A stretch of DNA of 64,000 nucleotides from Allorhodopirellula solitaria. Its GTDB lineage: Bacteria; Planctomycetota; Planctomycetia; Pirellulales; Pirellulaceae. Each line of letters begins with the position of its first letter. Position 1 is the first letter of the stretch. Position numbers and translations under genes: made by a program. This document shows, one piece after another, positions 9,815 through 22,290 of this stretch. Where the stretch lies: positions 124,001 to 188,000 of the forward strand of contig NZ_SJPK01000009.1 in assembly GCF_007859855.1 (NCBI RefSeq). The letters run 5' to 3'. The notes beneath the pieces were generated by a model. That model did no database searches. It was not told the origin of the DNA and worked only from the letters and a program-made list of their open reading frames with translations.

Positions 9815-11164
9815 CTAGCCCAACACGATCCGGGCCACGTTGATGTAGATCACAATGCCGAGGATGTCGACGATCCCGGCAACAAACGGATTGCTCATCA
9901 GGGCCGGATCGAGCCCCAAGCGTTTGAATAGGATCGGCAGGGTGACGCCGCATAGACAGCCGCAGACGATCACGCTGAGCAGGGTCAGCGGGATCACCAG
10001 TGCTGCCACAGCAGAGGGGGCGACGAACAGCGCAACGAAAAAACCGATCGCTGACAGAAAACCGCCCAGCATGAGCGAGACCCCCAGCTCTCGTCCGAGC
10101 ACCTTGGGCAAGTCCGTTAGCTCGACCTCGCCACCGGTCATCGCCGTGATCACCAGTGTCGCCGATTGACTGCCGGAGTTACCTCCCGAGCTGATAATGA
10201 GCGGGATAAACCAGACTAACCAGGCATGCACGGCGAGTTCATCCTCGTAGTGCCGCAAGGCGAAGGCGGTCAGCAAGGCTGCGAAAAAGAGGATCGTTAG
10301 CCACAGTCCGCGTTTGTACGAGAGAACGGCCAGTCCGATGCGCAGGAAGTCATCGTCGAACGGCTCGACGGCCGCAATCCGCTGGGCATCCTCGGTCAAT
10401 TCTTCACGGACAACATCGATGACATCGTCGTGGGTGATGATGCCGAGCATTTGACGGCCTGAATCGATCACTGGAATCGCGAGCAAGTTGAAACGCTCGA
10501 CCGTTTCGGCTACGGATTCTTGGTCCTCTCCGGCCAACGCAGTGACGACATCGGTTTCCATCAACTCGCCGAGGGTCAGCGACCGATCGTTCAGCGATGA
10601 AACGAGTTGCCGCGTCGAGACGATGCCTCGCAAGAGGTTGTGATCATCGACGATGTAGAGGTAGTAAATCGTCTCCAGGCTTCTGGCGATTCCGGCCAGT
10701 TCATCAAACGCCTGTCCGACGGTCAGTTTCTCAGCCAACTTGGCGACCTCGGTCGTCATCAATGCCCCGGCAGTGCCTTCGGGGTAGGATCGCAGACGTT
10801 CGATGTCGCGCCGCTCGCTGACCGGCAGCAGCGGCAAAATCTCATCCACCGTTTCGGTCGGCAAACCCTGGATCAGGTCGACTCGATCGTCCGCTGGAAT
10901 CTCTTCGATCAGTTTGGCGGTCTCGACAGGAGGCTCGCAAGCGAGCATGGCGAGTTGCCGCTCTTCATCGAAGTGACCGAAGATTTCTGCCCGCCGGTCA
11001 GACTGGGCGAATTGCAGAACCCGCCACACGTCCGAGTCGTCGAGTCCCTCCATGAACTCCGCCGTCCGGCCAGGATTCAAAGCAGTGCAAAACTCTTGCA
11101 GTTCGGATTCCTGGTCAAGGGCCAGCATCTCACGGAGTTCTGGCAGGAGAAGCGTATTGACCAA
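9815..11164 (-). CDS. mgtE: Magnesium transporter MgtE
   Basis: 449 residues with the MgtE order. The N-terminal helical domain has repeated motifs such as IPADDRVDLIQGLP. Two CBS domains follow (residues ~135-255), then five membrane helices including PLIISSGGNSGSQSAT, where the family's ion pore and Mg2+ selectivity site lie. CBS and N domains close the channel at high internal Mg2+. The predicted start is a TTG; no ATG is in frame close upstream. It lies 41 bases downstream of pntB on the same strand and may be cotranscribed with the transhydrogenase genes. Confidence 0.95.
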   Translation of the reverse strand: MVNTLLLPELREMLALDQESELQEFCTALNPGRTAEFMEGLDDSDVWRVLQFAQSDRRAEIFGHFDEERQLAMLACEPPVETAKLIEEIPADDRVDLIQGLPTETVDEILPLLPVSERRDIERLRSYPEGTAGALMTTEVAKLAEKLTVGQAFDELAGIARSLETIYYLYIVDDHNLLRGIVSTRQLVSSLNDRSLTLGELMETDVVTALAGEDQESVAETVERFNLLAIPVIDSGRQMLGIITHDDVIDVVREELTEDAQRIAAVEPFDDDFLRIGLAVLSYKRGLWLTILFFAALLTAFALRHYEDELAVHAWLVWFIPLIISSGGNSGSQSATLVITAMTGGEVELTDLPKVLGRELGVSLMLGGFLSAIGFFVALFVAPSAVAALVIPLTLLSVIVCGCLCGVTLPILFKRLGLDPALMSNPFVAGIVDILGIVIYINVARIVLG

Positions 11165-11205
11165 ATCATAATTCCGGGAACGAACGTTCGTTTACGACGG
11201 GTTGG

Positions 11206-12585
11206 CTAACCTTTGAACTCGGCAATCATATGGGAAATCGATTGCTTCGCATCGCCAAAGAGCATTCGCGTATTCTCCTTGAAAAACAGCGGATTGTCGA
11301 CGCCTGAGAACCCCGACGCCATCGACCGCTTGAGCACGAATACCGTACGGGCCTGGTCCACGTTGATGATCGGCATCCCATAAATGGGACTGTTTTCGTC
11401 CTCCCGTGCCGCGGGATTGACCACATCATTGGCACCGATCACGATCGCCACATCGACGTTCTCGATACGGCGGTTGATATCGTCCATTTCAATCAGTTGA
11501 TCATAGGGCACATTCGCTTCGGCCAATAACACGTTCATGTGGCCCGGCATTCGCCCGGCAACGGGGTGGATCGCGTAGCTTACCTCGGTTCCGTGTTCTT
11601 CGAGCAGTTCACCGAGTTCACGCACCACATGTTGCGCCTGGGCAACAGCCATCCCGTACCCCGGCACCATCACGACCGACGACGCAGCCTCGAGGATCAA
11701 GTACGCATCATCGGGCGAGATCGGCTTGACCTCTCCCTCGACCTTCGCAGCCGACTTGGACGCCGTGAACCCGGAGAACAACACATTAGACAGCGACCGG
11801 TTCATCGCCTTGCACATGATGTTCGTCAGAATGATCCCCGCGGCCCCCACGAGTGCTCCGGCAACGATCAAAATGGTATTGTTGATTGCGAGGCCTGCCG
11901 CACAGGCCGCGAGTCCCGAGTAACTATTGAGGAGCGAAATCACAACGGGCATGTCGGCGCCACCAATTGGGATCACCGCCATCACACCGAGCAGCACCGA
12001 CAATGCGATGACCGCATAGACCAGCATCGCGGTGCCAGCATCGGGTTGGGCCAGCATCGCGGCGCCGCAGCCGATCGTGGCAACGAGTAAAATCAAGCTG
12101 ACGAATTGTTGGCCTGGAAATGAAATCGCGCCGCTGGGCATCGTCTCGGAGAGTTTCGCCCAAGCCACCAGGCTGCCTGAAAAGGTCACGCCGCCAATTA
12201 AAATCGACAGCAAGACCGTGATGATCGTGAACGCGGATTGGGAATCACCTTCGGCCCCTTCCATACCGAGCGCAGCCCAACCCACCAAGAGACTAGCCAG
12301 ACCTCCGGATCCGTTGAACAGAGCAACCATTTCCGGCATCCCGGTCATCGCGACACGCTGCGCCGCGACAATGCCCACGACTGCCCCGAGAGCCGCGGCG
12401 ATCGCGATCCAGCGGTAATCGATGATATCCGTCGACCCCAAGGTGACGACGACTGCGACAAGCATCCCCAACGTCGAAAGCTGGTTGCCACGGACCGCCG
12501 TGGCAGGAGAGCCGAGCAGTTTCAACCCAAACACAAAAAGGATAGCCGATACGATGTAGACGGCTCCGATCAGTTCCTCACTCAT
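11206..12585 (-). CDS. pntB: NAD(P) transhydrogenase subunit beta
   Basis: 459 residues. The first ~270 are membrane helices forming part of the proton channel (domain II). The rest is the NADP(H)-binding domain III, with the Rossmann-like VPGYGMAVAQAQ motif and the conserved GANDVVNPAARED and GMPIINVDQARTV segments. With the two upstream subunits it would couple hydride transfer between NADH and NADP+ to proton re-entry, making NADPH. Its start overlaps the end of pntAB by 4 bases. Confidence 0.97.
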   Translation of the reverse strand: MSEELIGAVYIVSAILFVFGLKLLGSPATAVRGNQLSTLGMLVAVVVTLGSTDIIDYRWIAIAAALGAVVGIVAAQRVAMTGMPEMVALFNGSGGLASLLVGWAALGMEGAEGDSQSAFTIITVLLSILIGGVTFSGSLVAWAKLSETMPSGAISFPGQQFVSLILLVATIGCGAAMLAQPDAGTAMLVYAVIALSVLLGVMAVIPIGGADMPVVISLLNSYSGLAACAAGLAINNTILIVAGALVGAAGIILTNIMCKAMNRSLSNVLFSGFTASKSAAKVEGEVKPISPDDAYLILEAASSVVMVPGYGMAVAQAQHVVRELGELLEEHGTEVSYAIHPVAGRMPGHMNVLLAEANVPYDQLIEMDDINRRIENVDVAIVIGANDVVNPAAREDENSPIYGMPIINVDQARTVFVLKRSMASGFSGVDNPLFFKENTRMLFGDAKQSISHMIAEFKG

Positions 12586-12878
12586 GATCGCGCCTCCGGC
12601 TTATCCTTCTTCTTGAACATGCTTAGCATGCGGTCGGTAACCATGTACCCACCGACGACATTGACGGTTGCAAAGAACACCGCCATAGCAGCGAGCAAAG
12701 TCGCCCATCCCGCCAACTCGCCACCGGCCAGCGTGATCGCACCGACAACTGTGATCCCTGAGATCGCATTGGCGCCCGACATCAACGGGGTGTGCAAAGT
12801 CGCAGGGACTTTCGAGATCAGCTCAAAACCTAAAAAGATCGAGAGCATCAACACGAAGCCTAAGAATACCATTTCCAT
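12582..12878 (-). CDS. pntAB: NAD(P) transhydrogenase subunit alpha, membrane part
   Basis: 98 residues with three membrane helices, including the conserved TPLMSGANAISGITVVGAI. This corresponds to the domain II portion found at the C-terminus of E. coli PntA. In many bacteria the alpha subunit is split in two genes, as here. It starts with ATG and overlaps pntB by 4 bases; the gap to pntAA is 17 bases. Confidence 0.95.
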   Translation of the reverse strand: MEMVFLGFVLMLSIFLGFELISKVPATLHTPLMSGANAISGITVVGAITLAGGELAGWATLLAAMAVFFATVNVVGGYMVTDRMLSMFKKKDKPEARS

Positions 12879-12895
12879 TTTTCGGCCCTCGGTGA

Positions 12896-14023
12896 CTATT
12901 TGTCTTCAAGCATGGGGTGAACGATGTTACCGTCGCGCGTGATCACGGCGGCTTGCACAATCTCATCGTCGGGTGACAGGTTCCACTGTTTCGTTTCAGC
13001 ATCCCAGAACTCGTCGATCAAATTGAACAGGTTGTTGGAATACATCTCGCTGGCACTGCGGCTGACTTGGGACGGCAAATTACCGAAGCCATAAATATTC
13101 ACGCCGCCGACATCGACGATTTCATTGAGCACGGCGCCTTCAACGTTGCCGCCCGACTCCACCGCCATGTCGACGATGACGCTGCCCGGTTGCATAGAGG
13201 AAACCATTTCAGCGGTCACGATCCGCGGGGCGGGGCGGCCGAATAACTGCGCCGTGGTGATCACGACGTCGGATTCCGCAATCACTTTGGCTTGCCCAGC
13301 TTTCTGCAACTCAATCTGTTCAGGTGTGAGTGCTTTGGCGTATCCCTGATCGGTCTGGCCGACTTCACCCAGATCGATTTCGACGAATTTGGCCCCCAGC
13401 GACCGAACTTGTTCGGCAACGACGGGCCGCGTATCAAAGGCTTCGACACGGGCACCGAGTCGTTTGGCGGTCGCGATCGCTTGCAACCCGGCCACGCCCG
13501 CTCCGATCACAAACACTTTGGCGGGGCGGATGGTTCCCGACGGCGTCATCATCATCGGGAAGATCTTGGGGCAATGATTTGCCGCCGCGATGACCGTCAC
13601 ATAACCAGCCAGGTTGGCCTGGGATGAGAGCGCGTCCATCTTCTGCGCCCGCGTGCTGCGGGGAATCATCTCCATCGAGACCGCCGTGACACCGCGTGCC
13701 GCCAGCGAATCGACTAACTCACGGCGATTCATGGGATCGAGGAAACTGACATGGACGCAGCCCGATTTCAGTGATTCGATATCGGCTGGTTCGGGTTGCC
13801 GAACCCGTAACACCAAATCAGCTTGCGAGAGCACCTCGCCACGGTCGTTGCCGATCGTTACACCGGCGTCGGTATACTCTTCATCGGGGAACCCTGAGGC
13901 GCGACCCAACCCTGACTCAGCGATAATTTCAAAACCGCTCCGGATCAGTTTTTTTGCGTTACCCGGCACGAGCGCCGTTCTAAGTTCGCCCGGCCACGTC
14001 TCGACTGGCACACCAATTCGCAT
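12896..14023 (-). CDS. pntAA: NAD(P) transhydrogenase subunit alpha, NAD-binding part
   Basis: 375 residues related to alanine dehydrogenase. It has the N-terminal RIGVPVETWPGELRTALVP motif and a Rossmann fold KVFVIGAGVAGLQAIATAK with the acidic end of strand 2 in EAFDTRP. This is soluble domain I, which binds NAD(H). It is the first gene of the operon pntAA-pntAB-pntB, perhaps followed by mgtE. The 184 bases upstream separate it from the DASS symporter gene on the same strand and may hold the promoter. Confidence 0.96.
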   Translation of the reverse strand: MRIGVPVETWPGELRTALVPGNAKKLIRSGFEIIAESGLGRASGFPDEEYTDAGVTIGNDRGEVLSQADLVLRVRQPEPADIESLKSGCVHVSFLDPMNRRELVDSLAARGVTAVSMEMIPRSTRAQKMDALSSQANLAGYVTVIAAANHCPKIFPMMMTPSGTIRPAKVFVIGAGVAGLQAIATAKRLGARVEAFDTRPVVAEQVRSLGAKFVEIDLGEVGQTDQGYAKALTPEQIELQKAGQAKVIAESDVVITTAQLFGRPAPRIVTAEMVSSMQPGSVIVDMAVESGGNVEGAVLNEIVDVGGVNIYGFGNLPSQVSRSASEMYSNNLFNLIDEFWDAETKQWNLSPDDEIVQAAVITRDGNIVHPMLEDK

Positions 14024-14207
14024 TTCATTTTCCGTCGGATTGTCGCAGCGATCACACCCAAGTCAGATGACAGCGTAAGCTGAGCGAGCGCAAAAAGAAA
14101 GTCTGGCGCCTGGGAACAATCACAAACAACATACCGAACTGTCGATGCTTGCTTCGCATCGCCGGCGCCGCGGCGTCGATGTGATCAGCGTCAGACTCAG
14201 TTGCGAG

Positions 14208-15689
14208 CTACGACATCAGCATGAGAGACAGCCCCGTGATCACAGCGGCGGCGATCAGGTTGAGGACCAATCCCGTGCGAGCCATCTCCTCGGTACTGAT
14301 CCCGCCGGCACCGAAGACGATCGCGTTGGGTGGTGTGGCAACAGGCAACATGAAGGCGCACGAACAACTGATCGTGCCCGGCACCATCAGCATGGCGGGC
14401 GGCAGGCCCAACTGCACGGCGAGTTCCCCGAGGATCGGCAGTAGCAACATCGCCGTCGCCGTGCTGCTGGTGATCTCGGTCATGAAGGTTACCAAGCAGC
14501 ACACTGCGAGCACGATCAACCACGTCGGCGCTCCTTCCATAAACGTCAGCTGGTGCCCAATCGCGGTGCTCAGTCCTGAGTCCTGGAACCCTCGTGCTAA
14601 AGCCATGCCACCGCCGAACATCACCAGAATCCCCCAGGGAATCTTTGCAGCCGTCTCCCAGTCCAAAAGCCGCTCACACTTTCCATCGACTCCGTTTGAT
14701 TGCCCTGCGACAGAGCCGGATGGTCGACCGGTGGCTCCGCCCGCCGGGAGCGACTCAGCATGCTCCCCACTCCGCCGACCACTCGGACAAAGAAACATCA
14801 TCAACGACGCACCGAGCGCCACCGTCGAATCACCCACCATCGCGCTATCGACGGGCAGCAGCGCCGACCAACCGCCCCCGGGTCCGGCGCGAAAGATCCA
14901 CAGCAGTGCCGTGATGAAAAAAATCATGAGCACGCGCCGCTCATTGCTCTGCATCGGACCGATCGAGGGCATCTCAATGGGCTGCATCGAAGCCACTCCG
15001 CGAGTCAACCACCACCAAATGATCGGCAGCATGACCAGCGTGATCGGCAGCCCGATCGACATCCAAGTTGCAAAGGGCATCTCATGCCCAGTCCGCTCGA
15101 AGAACTGCCCCATGAAGACGACGTTGGGCGGGGTTCCAATCGGTGTCGCCATGCCGCCCACACTCGCCGAATACGCAATACCGAGCAACAGTGGTGTGCG
15201 CAATCGGGAGTCACCGGATTGCTGCAGCACCGCCATCGCGATCGGCAGCATCATCAGCGCGGTCGCCGAATTGCTAATCCACATCGACAACACCGCCGTG
15301 GCCAGCATGAAGCCGAGCACCAATCGTTTCCCACTTGTCCCGCCGACGAGTCGCACCATCGCAATGGCGATACGGCGATGGGCACCGCTACGTTCCATGG
15401 CAGCCGATAGCAGAAACCCGCCGAGCAACAAGAGGATCACCGTGTGGCCGTAGGACGACGCGATCTCCTTGTGCCCGACGACACCGAGCAGCGGCAGCAA
15501 TACGAAGGGGACCAAACCCACGACAGCCAAGGACAAACTCTCAAAAATCCACCAGGTTGCACAGAGAACCGCAACACCGGCGCACGCACTGGCTTGCGGG
15601 GGCAAACCACCGACATAGCAGGCGAGCGAAATGACCACGGCAAGCGTGGGGCCGCCGAGCAACATCCATCGTGAGATCGCTGCGTTCAT
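14208..15689 (-). CDS. DASS/SLC13-family sodium-coupled anion symporter
   Basis: 493 residues with about 11-12 membrane helices. Both halves carry the Ser-Asn-Thr type signature of divalent anion:Na+ symporters (SNSATALMMLP near residue 140 and TSSTATAMLLLP near 417). Each is followed by a hairpin region with GTPPNVVFMGQ or ATPPNAIVFGAG. These sites bind sodium and a dicarboxylate or sulfate in the family; the substrate cannot be told here. The cytoplasmic loop around residues 305-335 is Gly/Ser/Arg-rich and longer than usual. Confidence 0.9.
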   Translation of the reverse strand: MNAAISRWMLLGGPTLAVVISLACYVGGLPPQASACAGVAVLCATWWIFESLSLAVVGLVPFVLLPLLGVVGHKEIASSYGHTVILLLLGGFLLSAAMERSGAHRRIAIAMVRLVGGTSGKRLVLGFMLATAVLSMWISNSATALMMLPIAMAVLQQSGDSRLRTPLLLGIAYSASVGGMATPIGTPPNVVFMGQFFERTGHEMPFATWMSIGLPITLVMLPIIWWWLTRGVASMQPIEMPSIGPMQSNERRVLMIFFITALLWIFRAGPGGGWSALLPVDSAMVGDSTVALGASLMMFLCPSGRRSGEHAESLPAGGATGRPSGSVAGQSNGVDGKCERLLDWETAAKIPWGILVMFGGGMALARGFQDSGLSTAIGHQLTFMEGAPTWLIVLAVCCLVTFMTEITSSTATAMLLLPILGELAVQLGLPPAMLMVPGTISCSCAFMLPVATPPNAIVFGAGGISTEEMARTGLVLNLIAAAVITGLSLMLMS

Positions 15690-15863
15690 GAAATCCTTCG
15701 AGTGGGCTCAAAATGGGCTGGGTCAATACATCGGAGGAGTGGCAACCGCGACGCAAGTAGCAGGCGTGAGCCCAGAAAACACGGGCCGGTTCGCCCCAGA
15801 CAGCTCGCGCTAGGTAGAATCGGGGCCTCTCCCATCTCGCCCGCTACTATAACGAAATGAAAT

Positions 15864-17039
15864 ATGCCATACGCTCGCTGCCGCATGCTTCTTCTGATTT
15901 GCTGTTGGTTCACGGCCCAAAGCTTAGCAATCGACAACAGCTCGTTGGCCCAGCCCCCATCGTCCCCAAGCGATGCATCTCTGAAACCGCGCCGCAATGT
16001 GGTGCTGGTCACACTCGACGGGCTGCGTTGGCAAGAGGTTTTCCGGGGTGCTGACAAACGGCTGATCTCGCCCGACGCAGGCGCAAAAAACATTCGCGAG
16101 ACTCAAGAGCGATTTCTTAATGCCGATCCCATGGAGGCTCGAGAGAAACTCATGCCGTTTCTGTGGTCGACCGTTGCGGACCAAGGCGTGATCTATGGCG
16201 ACGCCGAACAAGAGTCCTTTGTCCACGTCACCAACAACCAGCATTTTTCGTATCCAGGTTATAGCGAATTGCTATGCGGGTTCGCGGATCCGGAAGTGGA
16301 CTCCAACGCCAAGAAGTACAACGAAAACGTCACGGTACTCGAATGGCTCGATGAGCAACCCGCCCTCAACGGCCGCGTCGCAGCATTCTGCTCGTGGGAT
16401 GTGTTCCCCTTTATCATCAACGACCAACGCAGCGGCGTGTTGGTCAACGCGGGCTGGGCACCGGTGTCCGACCTACTCGACGCGAGCGGTGATGCGAACC
16501 AACAGTGGGTGAGTGAACTGCAGCGTCTCGACGAAATCGCAGCCGAGATCCCGCATCTTTGGAGCGCGGTTCGCTATGACTACATCACCTTGGAGGCGGC
16601 GCGGATCTACTTACAGGCGAAACGCCCACGGGTGCTCTATCTCTCGTTGGGTGAAACCGACGACTGGGCCCACGAAGGTCGCTACGACCTCTACTTGGAG
16701 TCGGCCCAGCGAAACGACGATTACATTCGCCGAATCTGGGAAACGATCCAGTCCATGGAAGAATACCGCGACAACACAACCTTGATCATCACCTCCGACC
16801 ATGGTCGCGGTGACAACCGGACCGCCTGGAAATCGCACAGCGCATCGATCCCCGGCTGTGAACTGATCTGGGCCGCCGCGATGGGACCTGGCATCGGCCC
16901 CGGCGATCGAGATGCCGGCCAGCTAACTCAATCGCAGATCGCCGCGACCGTCGCCGCGGCAATGGGATACGACTTCACCGAGGATCGGCCTCGAGTTGCC
17001 GAGCCACTACCGTGTATCAAGATCGAACCGCAGAACTAA
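15864..17039 (+). CDS. Secreted alkaline-phosphatase-superfamily hydrolase
   Basis: 391 residues with a signal peptide. The chain starts with NVVLVTLDGLRWQEVFRG, where the Asp and the following residues form the first metal site of the type I phosphodiesterase/sulfatase fold. Later motifs are LSLGETDDWAHEGRYD (second metal site Asp and His) and IITSDHGRGD (Asp-His pair). These fit a two-metal phosphoesterase rather than a sulfatase, because no Cys/Ser-x-Pro-x-Arg formylglycine motif is present. The substrate is unknown. It is divergent from the DASS gene, with a 174-base spacer. Confidence 0.85.
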   Translation: MPYARCRMLLLICCWFTAQSLAIDNSSLAQPPSSPSDASLKPRRNVVLVTLDGLRWQEVFRGADKRLISPDAGAKNIRETQERFLNADPMEAREKLMPFLWSTVADQGVIYGDAEQESFVHVTNNQHFSYPGYSELLCGFADPEVDSNAKKYNENVTVLEWLDEQPALNGRVAAFCSWDVFPFIINDQRSGVLVNAGWAPVSDLLDASGDANQQWVSELQRLDEIAAEIPHLWSAVRYDYITLEAARIYLQAKRPRVLYLSLGETDDWAHEGRYDLYLESAQRNDDYIRRIWETIQSMEEYRDNTTLIITSDHGRGDNRTAWKSHSASIPGCELIWAAAMGPGIGPGDRDAGQLTQSQIAATVAAAMGYDFTEDRPRVAEPLPCIKIEPQN

Positions 17040-17123
17040 GGAACGGGGGAGGAAGTAAGTGTCGTGTTGGACGAACCAACGAGCTGCTCAGTATCCAGAA
17101 GTCTCCCGTCAGGGATGATAGAA

Positions 17124-17163
17124 AATAGCCGGTGGTTTGAGCGCATGCGAACACCACCGGATA
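17124..17163. repeat. REP-like hairpin repeat, copy 1
   Basis: A 40-base sequence with an 8-bp perfect stem: CCGGTGGT at 17129 and ACCACCGG ending at 17160. Almost the same sequence occurs at 40810-40846. It lies in the 396-base gap between the phosphatase gene and the thioredoxin-like gene. The rest of that gap holds no credible gene. A second short inverted pair (CCCCGAA...TTCGGGGT) lies near 17187-17240. Confidence 0.65.
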
Positions 17164-17370
17164 CGTCGCGAGACTCAAGAACCAACCCCGAATGGGGTGA
17201 AAGATCATTCATGACGGGATCTGCGATCCGCTTCGGGGTCGACGTTCCACGACCAACGAAGCGCTTTCGCCAAATTCTCCAAATTCGCCACTTGTTGATC
17301 ACGCGTTGCTTGCGCCACTCGGCTCACCATGGCGTCGCCTCTACCCCGCCGAACAGATGCATGATCCCAT

Positions 17371-17400
17371 AAAAAAACCCGCGGCGATGGCCGCGGGTTC
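17371..17400 (-). terminator. Intrinsic terminator of the thioredoxin-like gene
   Basis: Read on the minus strand: a GC-rich 7-bp stem (CCCGCGG/CCGCGGG) with a six-base loop, then seven T. It begins 36 bases past the stop codon of the gene ending at 17436. Form and position fit a rho-independent terminator. Confidence 0.85.
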
Positions 17401-17435
17401 TAACTTAGGCGATGGAAGCTACGAGCGTGCGTCGA

Positions 17436-18605
17436 TCACTCCGATTCGTTGTCGGACGCATCGTCATCGCTCTCGGGCTCTGCCGACATCTCTTTGATTT
17501 GCTCGAGCACCTGCTGCATGCGTTCTTTCTGTTGACCTTCGGACAGTTCGATCGCTTTGGTTTGGGCCGCGATCGCTTCGTCGAAGTTGGACATCGACGC
17601 ATTGATCTGTGCGATGCACAGGTACATCAACGGTTTGATCTCAGCATCGGCTTTCTCCACATCGGCTTCGAGTGCCGTAATCGTTTCGGCTGCCAATGGA
17701 CCAGGATCGGTGCCTTGTTGCATGGAGGACATCAGTCCGAAACCGAACTGGGTCACCGCACGTGGGTCGCCCTTGGCATCGGCAATCTGCTTGCGGAAGA
17801 ACTCCAGGACATCTTCGGATTGATCACCGGCATCCAAACGCAGGTTGAAGCGGAAGTTAGTGAGTTGCTCACGGATCATTTCCGATTCGGGGTTGTCGCT
17901 GTCGATCTCGCCGAGAACTTTATCGACAACTTTGATGGCGTCTTGAAATTCGCCATTGCGGGCGAGTTGGTTGATTTTTTGCATCGCCGCGAGCAGTTGC
18001 TGCTCTTGCTTCATCTGTTCCTTGTAGGCTTCGCGATCCCAGGTACCGGCGACCACTTCTGCCAAGGGTTCATCCATCTTCATCGGGTGGCCAATCCACT
18101 CGACTTGCCCGGTCTTGCCAACGACGAAGGCACACGGGATTCCGTTCTGGCCAGCGGCCCGCATGTAGGCGTCACTGACCGAGCCATCGGGGTCGGTCGT
18201 GATCGTGTAGGCGCTGGTTAGTTCGCTGAACGTGACGTCTTTCTCAGGATAATCCTTCTCCATCAATTCATTGACCGTCTCGACATCCTCATCTGAGATG
18301 CTGACGATTTGAACGCCTTCGCCACGATACTTGTTTTGCAGTTCGACCAGATGCGGCATGCTGGCGATGCAGGGGCCACACCAGGTCGCCCAAAATTCAA
18401 CCACGTAGACCTTATCTTTTTCAAACTCAGTCACTTCGCCAAAACCGTCGGCGGGATCGTGGACGTAGTGCTCGATGTCCAGTGCCGGGGCTTCATCACC
18501 GATATGCAAGGTGATTTCAGCTGACGACGGCTGGGCCGTGAGGAACCCCGCCAGTCCGACGGAGCAGGCGAGGGCAGTGGCGAAACGAAAGGTTCGGCGA
18601 TTCAT
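17436..18605 (-). CDS. Exported thioredoxin-like (TlpA-type) protein with helical C-terminal domain
   Basis: 389 residues with a signal peptide ending near AQPSSA. A redoxin domain follows, with the active site WCGPC (Cys76 and Cys79) and the later cis-Pro region GIPCAFVV. Residues ~210-370 are alpha-helical with possible TPR-like units, and the tail is acidic (DDDASDNESE). It probably reduces or shuffles disulfides outside the cytoplasm; the helical part may hold a partner. The gene stands alone, with its own terminator. Confidence 0.88.
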   Translation of the reverse strand: MNRRTFRFATALACSVGLAGFLTAQPSSAEITLHIGDEAPALDIEHYVHDPADGFGEVTEFEKDKVYVVEFWATWCGPCIASMPHLVELQNKYRGEGVQIVSISDEDVETVNELMEKDYPEKDVTFSELTSAYTITTDPDGSVSDAYMRAAGQNGIPCAFVVGKTGQVEWIGHPMKMDEPLAEVVAGTWDREAYKEQMKQEQQLLAAMQKINQLARNGEFQDAIKVVDKVLGEIDSDNPESEMIREQLTNFRFNLRLDAGDQSEDVLEFFRKQIADAKGDPRAVTQFGFGLMSSMQQGTDPGPLAAETITALEADVEKADAEIKPLMYLCIAQINASMSNFDEAIAAQTKAIELSEGQQKERMQQVLEQIKEMSAEPESDDDASDNESE

Positions 18606-18733
18606 AAAAAAACCTAGGCAGGTGGATAGGTCGGGTGGGTGATCAGCGATCAGACGATCGCCAGCTAATCCAGAATACAGGCGGAAAGTCGACCCGTCGA
18701 GAGAGGCGATCTGTCAGTCAATGGCCGATCGCC

Positions 18734-21996
<3,263 letters not shown>

Positions 21997-22290
21997 GGAT
22001 TTCGCGTTCATCCGCGGAAGCTCGTGCAGTTGATTTTGCAAGGGCTCGCAATGCCTTCACCCTCTTCAAACGAAGTTTGAGGAGGGTCGGCCTCACCCAG
22101 CTGCGCCGGGAGAGGTGAATCGTTGCGAACACAGCACTCAAAATCTGAACGACCTCTCCGCTGGAGAGAGTGAGGACGTGTCCGGTAGTGTTCACTACCC
22201 TCAACCGGGCGTCGATTCAACCGCCAGCCCGTCAAACCACCGGCTCACGTGTCAAACGACCTGCGCCCACCTCTCACCCCTCGGCCAGTC
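21997..22290. other. Hairpin-rich intergenic stretch after eno
   Basis: No gene. There is an 11-12 bp near-perfect inverted repeat at about 22058-22085 (CCTCTTCAAAC/GTTTGAGGAGG) and a smaller one near 22165-22180 (CTCTCC/GGAGAG). Neither is followed by a T-run, so they are more likely dispersed repeats than terminators. Confidence 0.45.
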
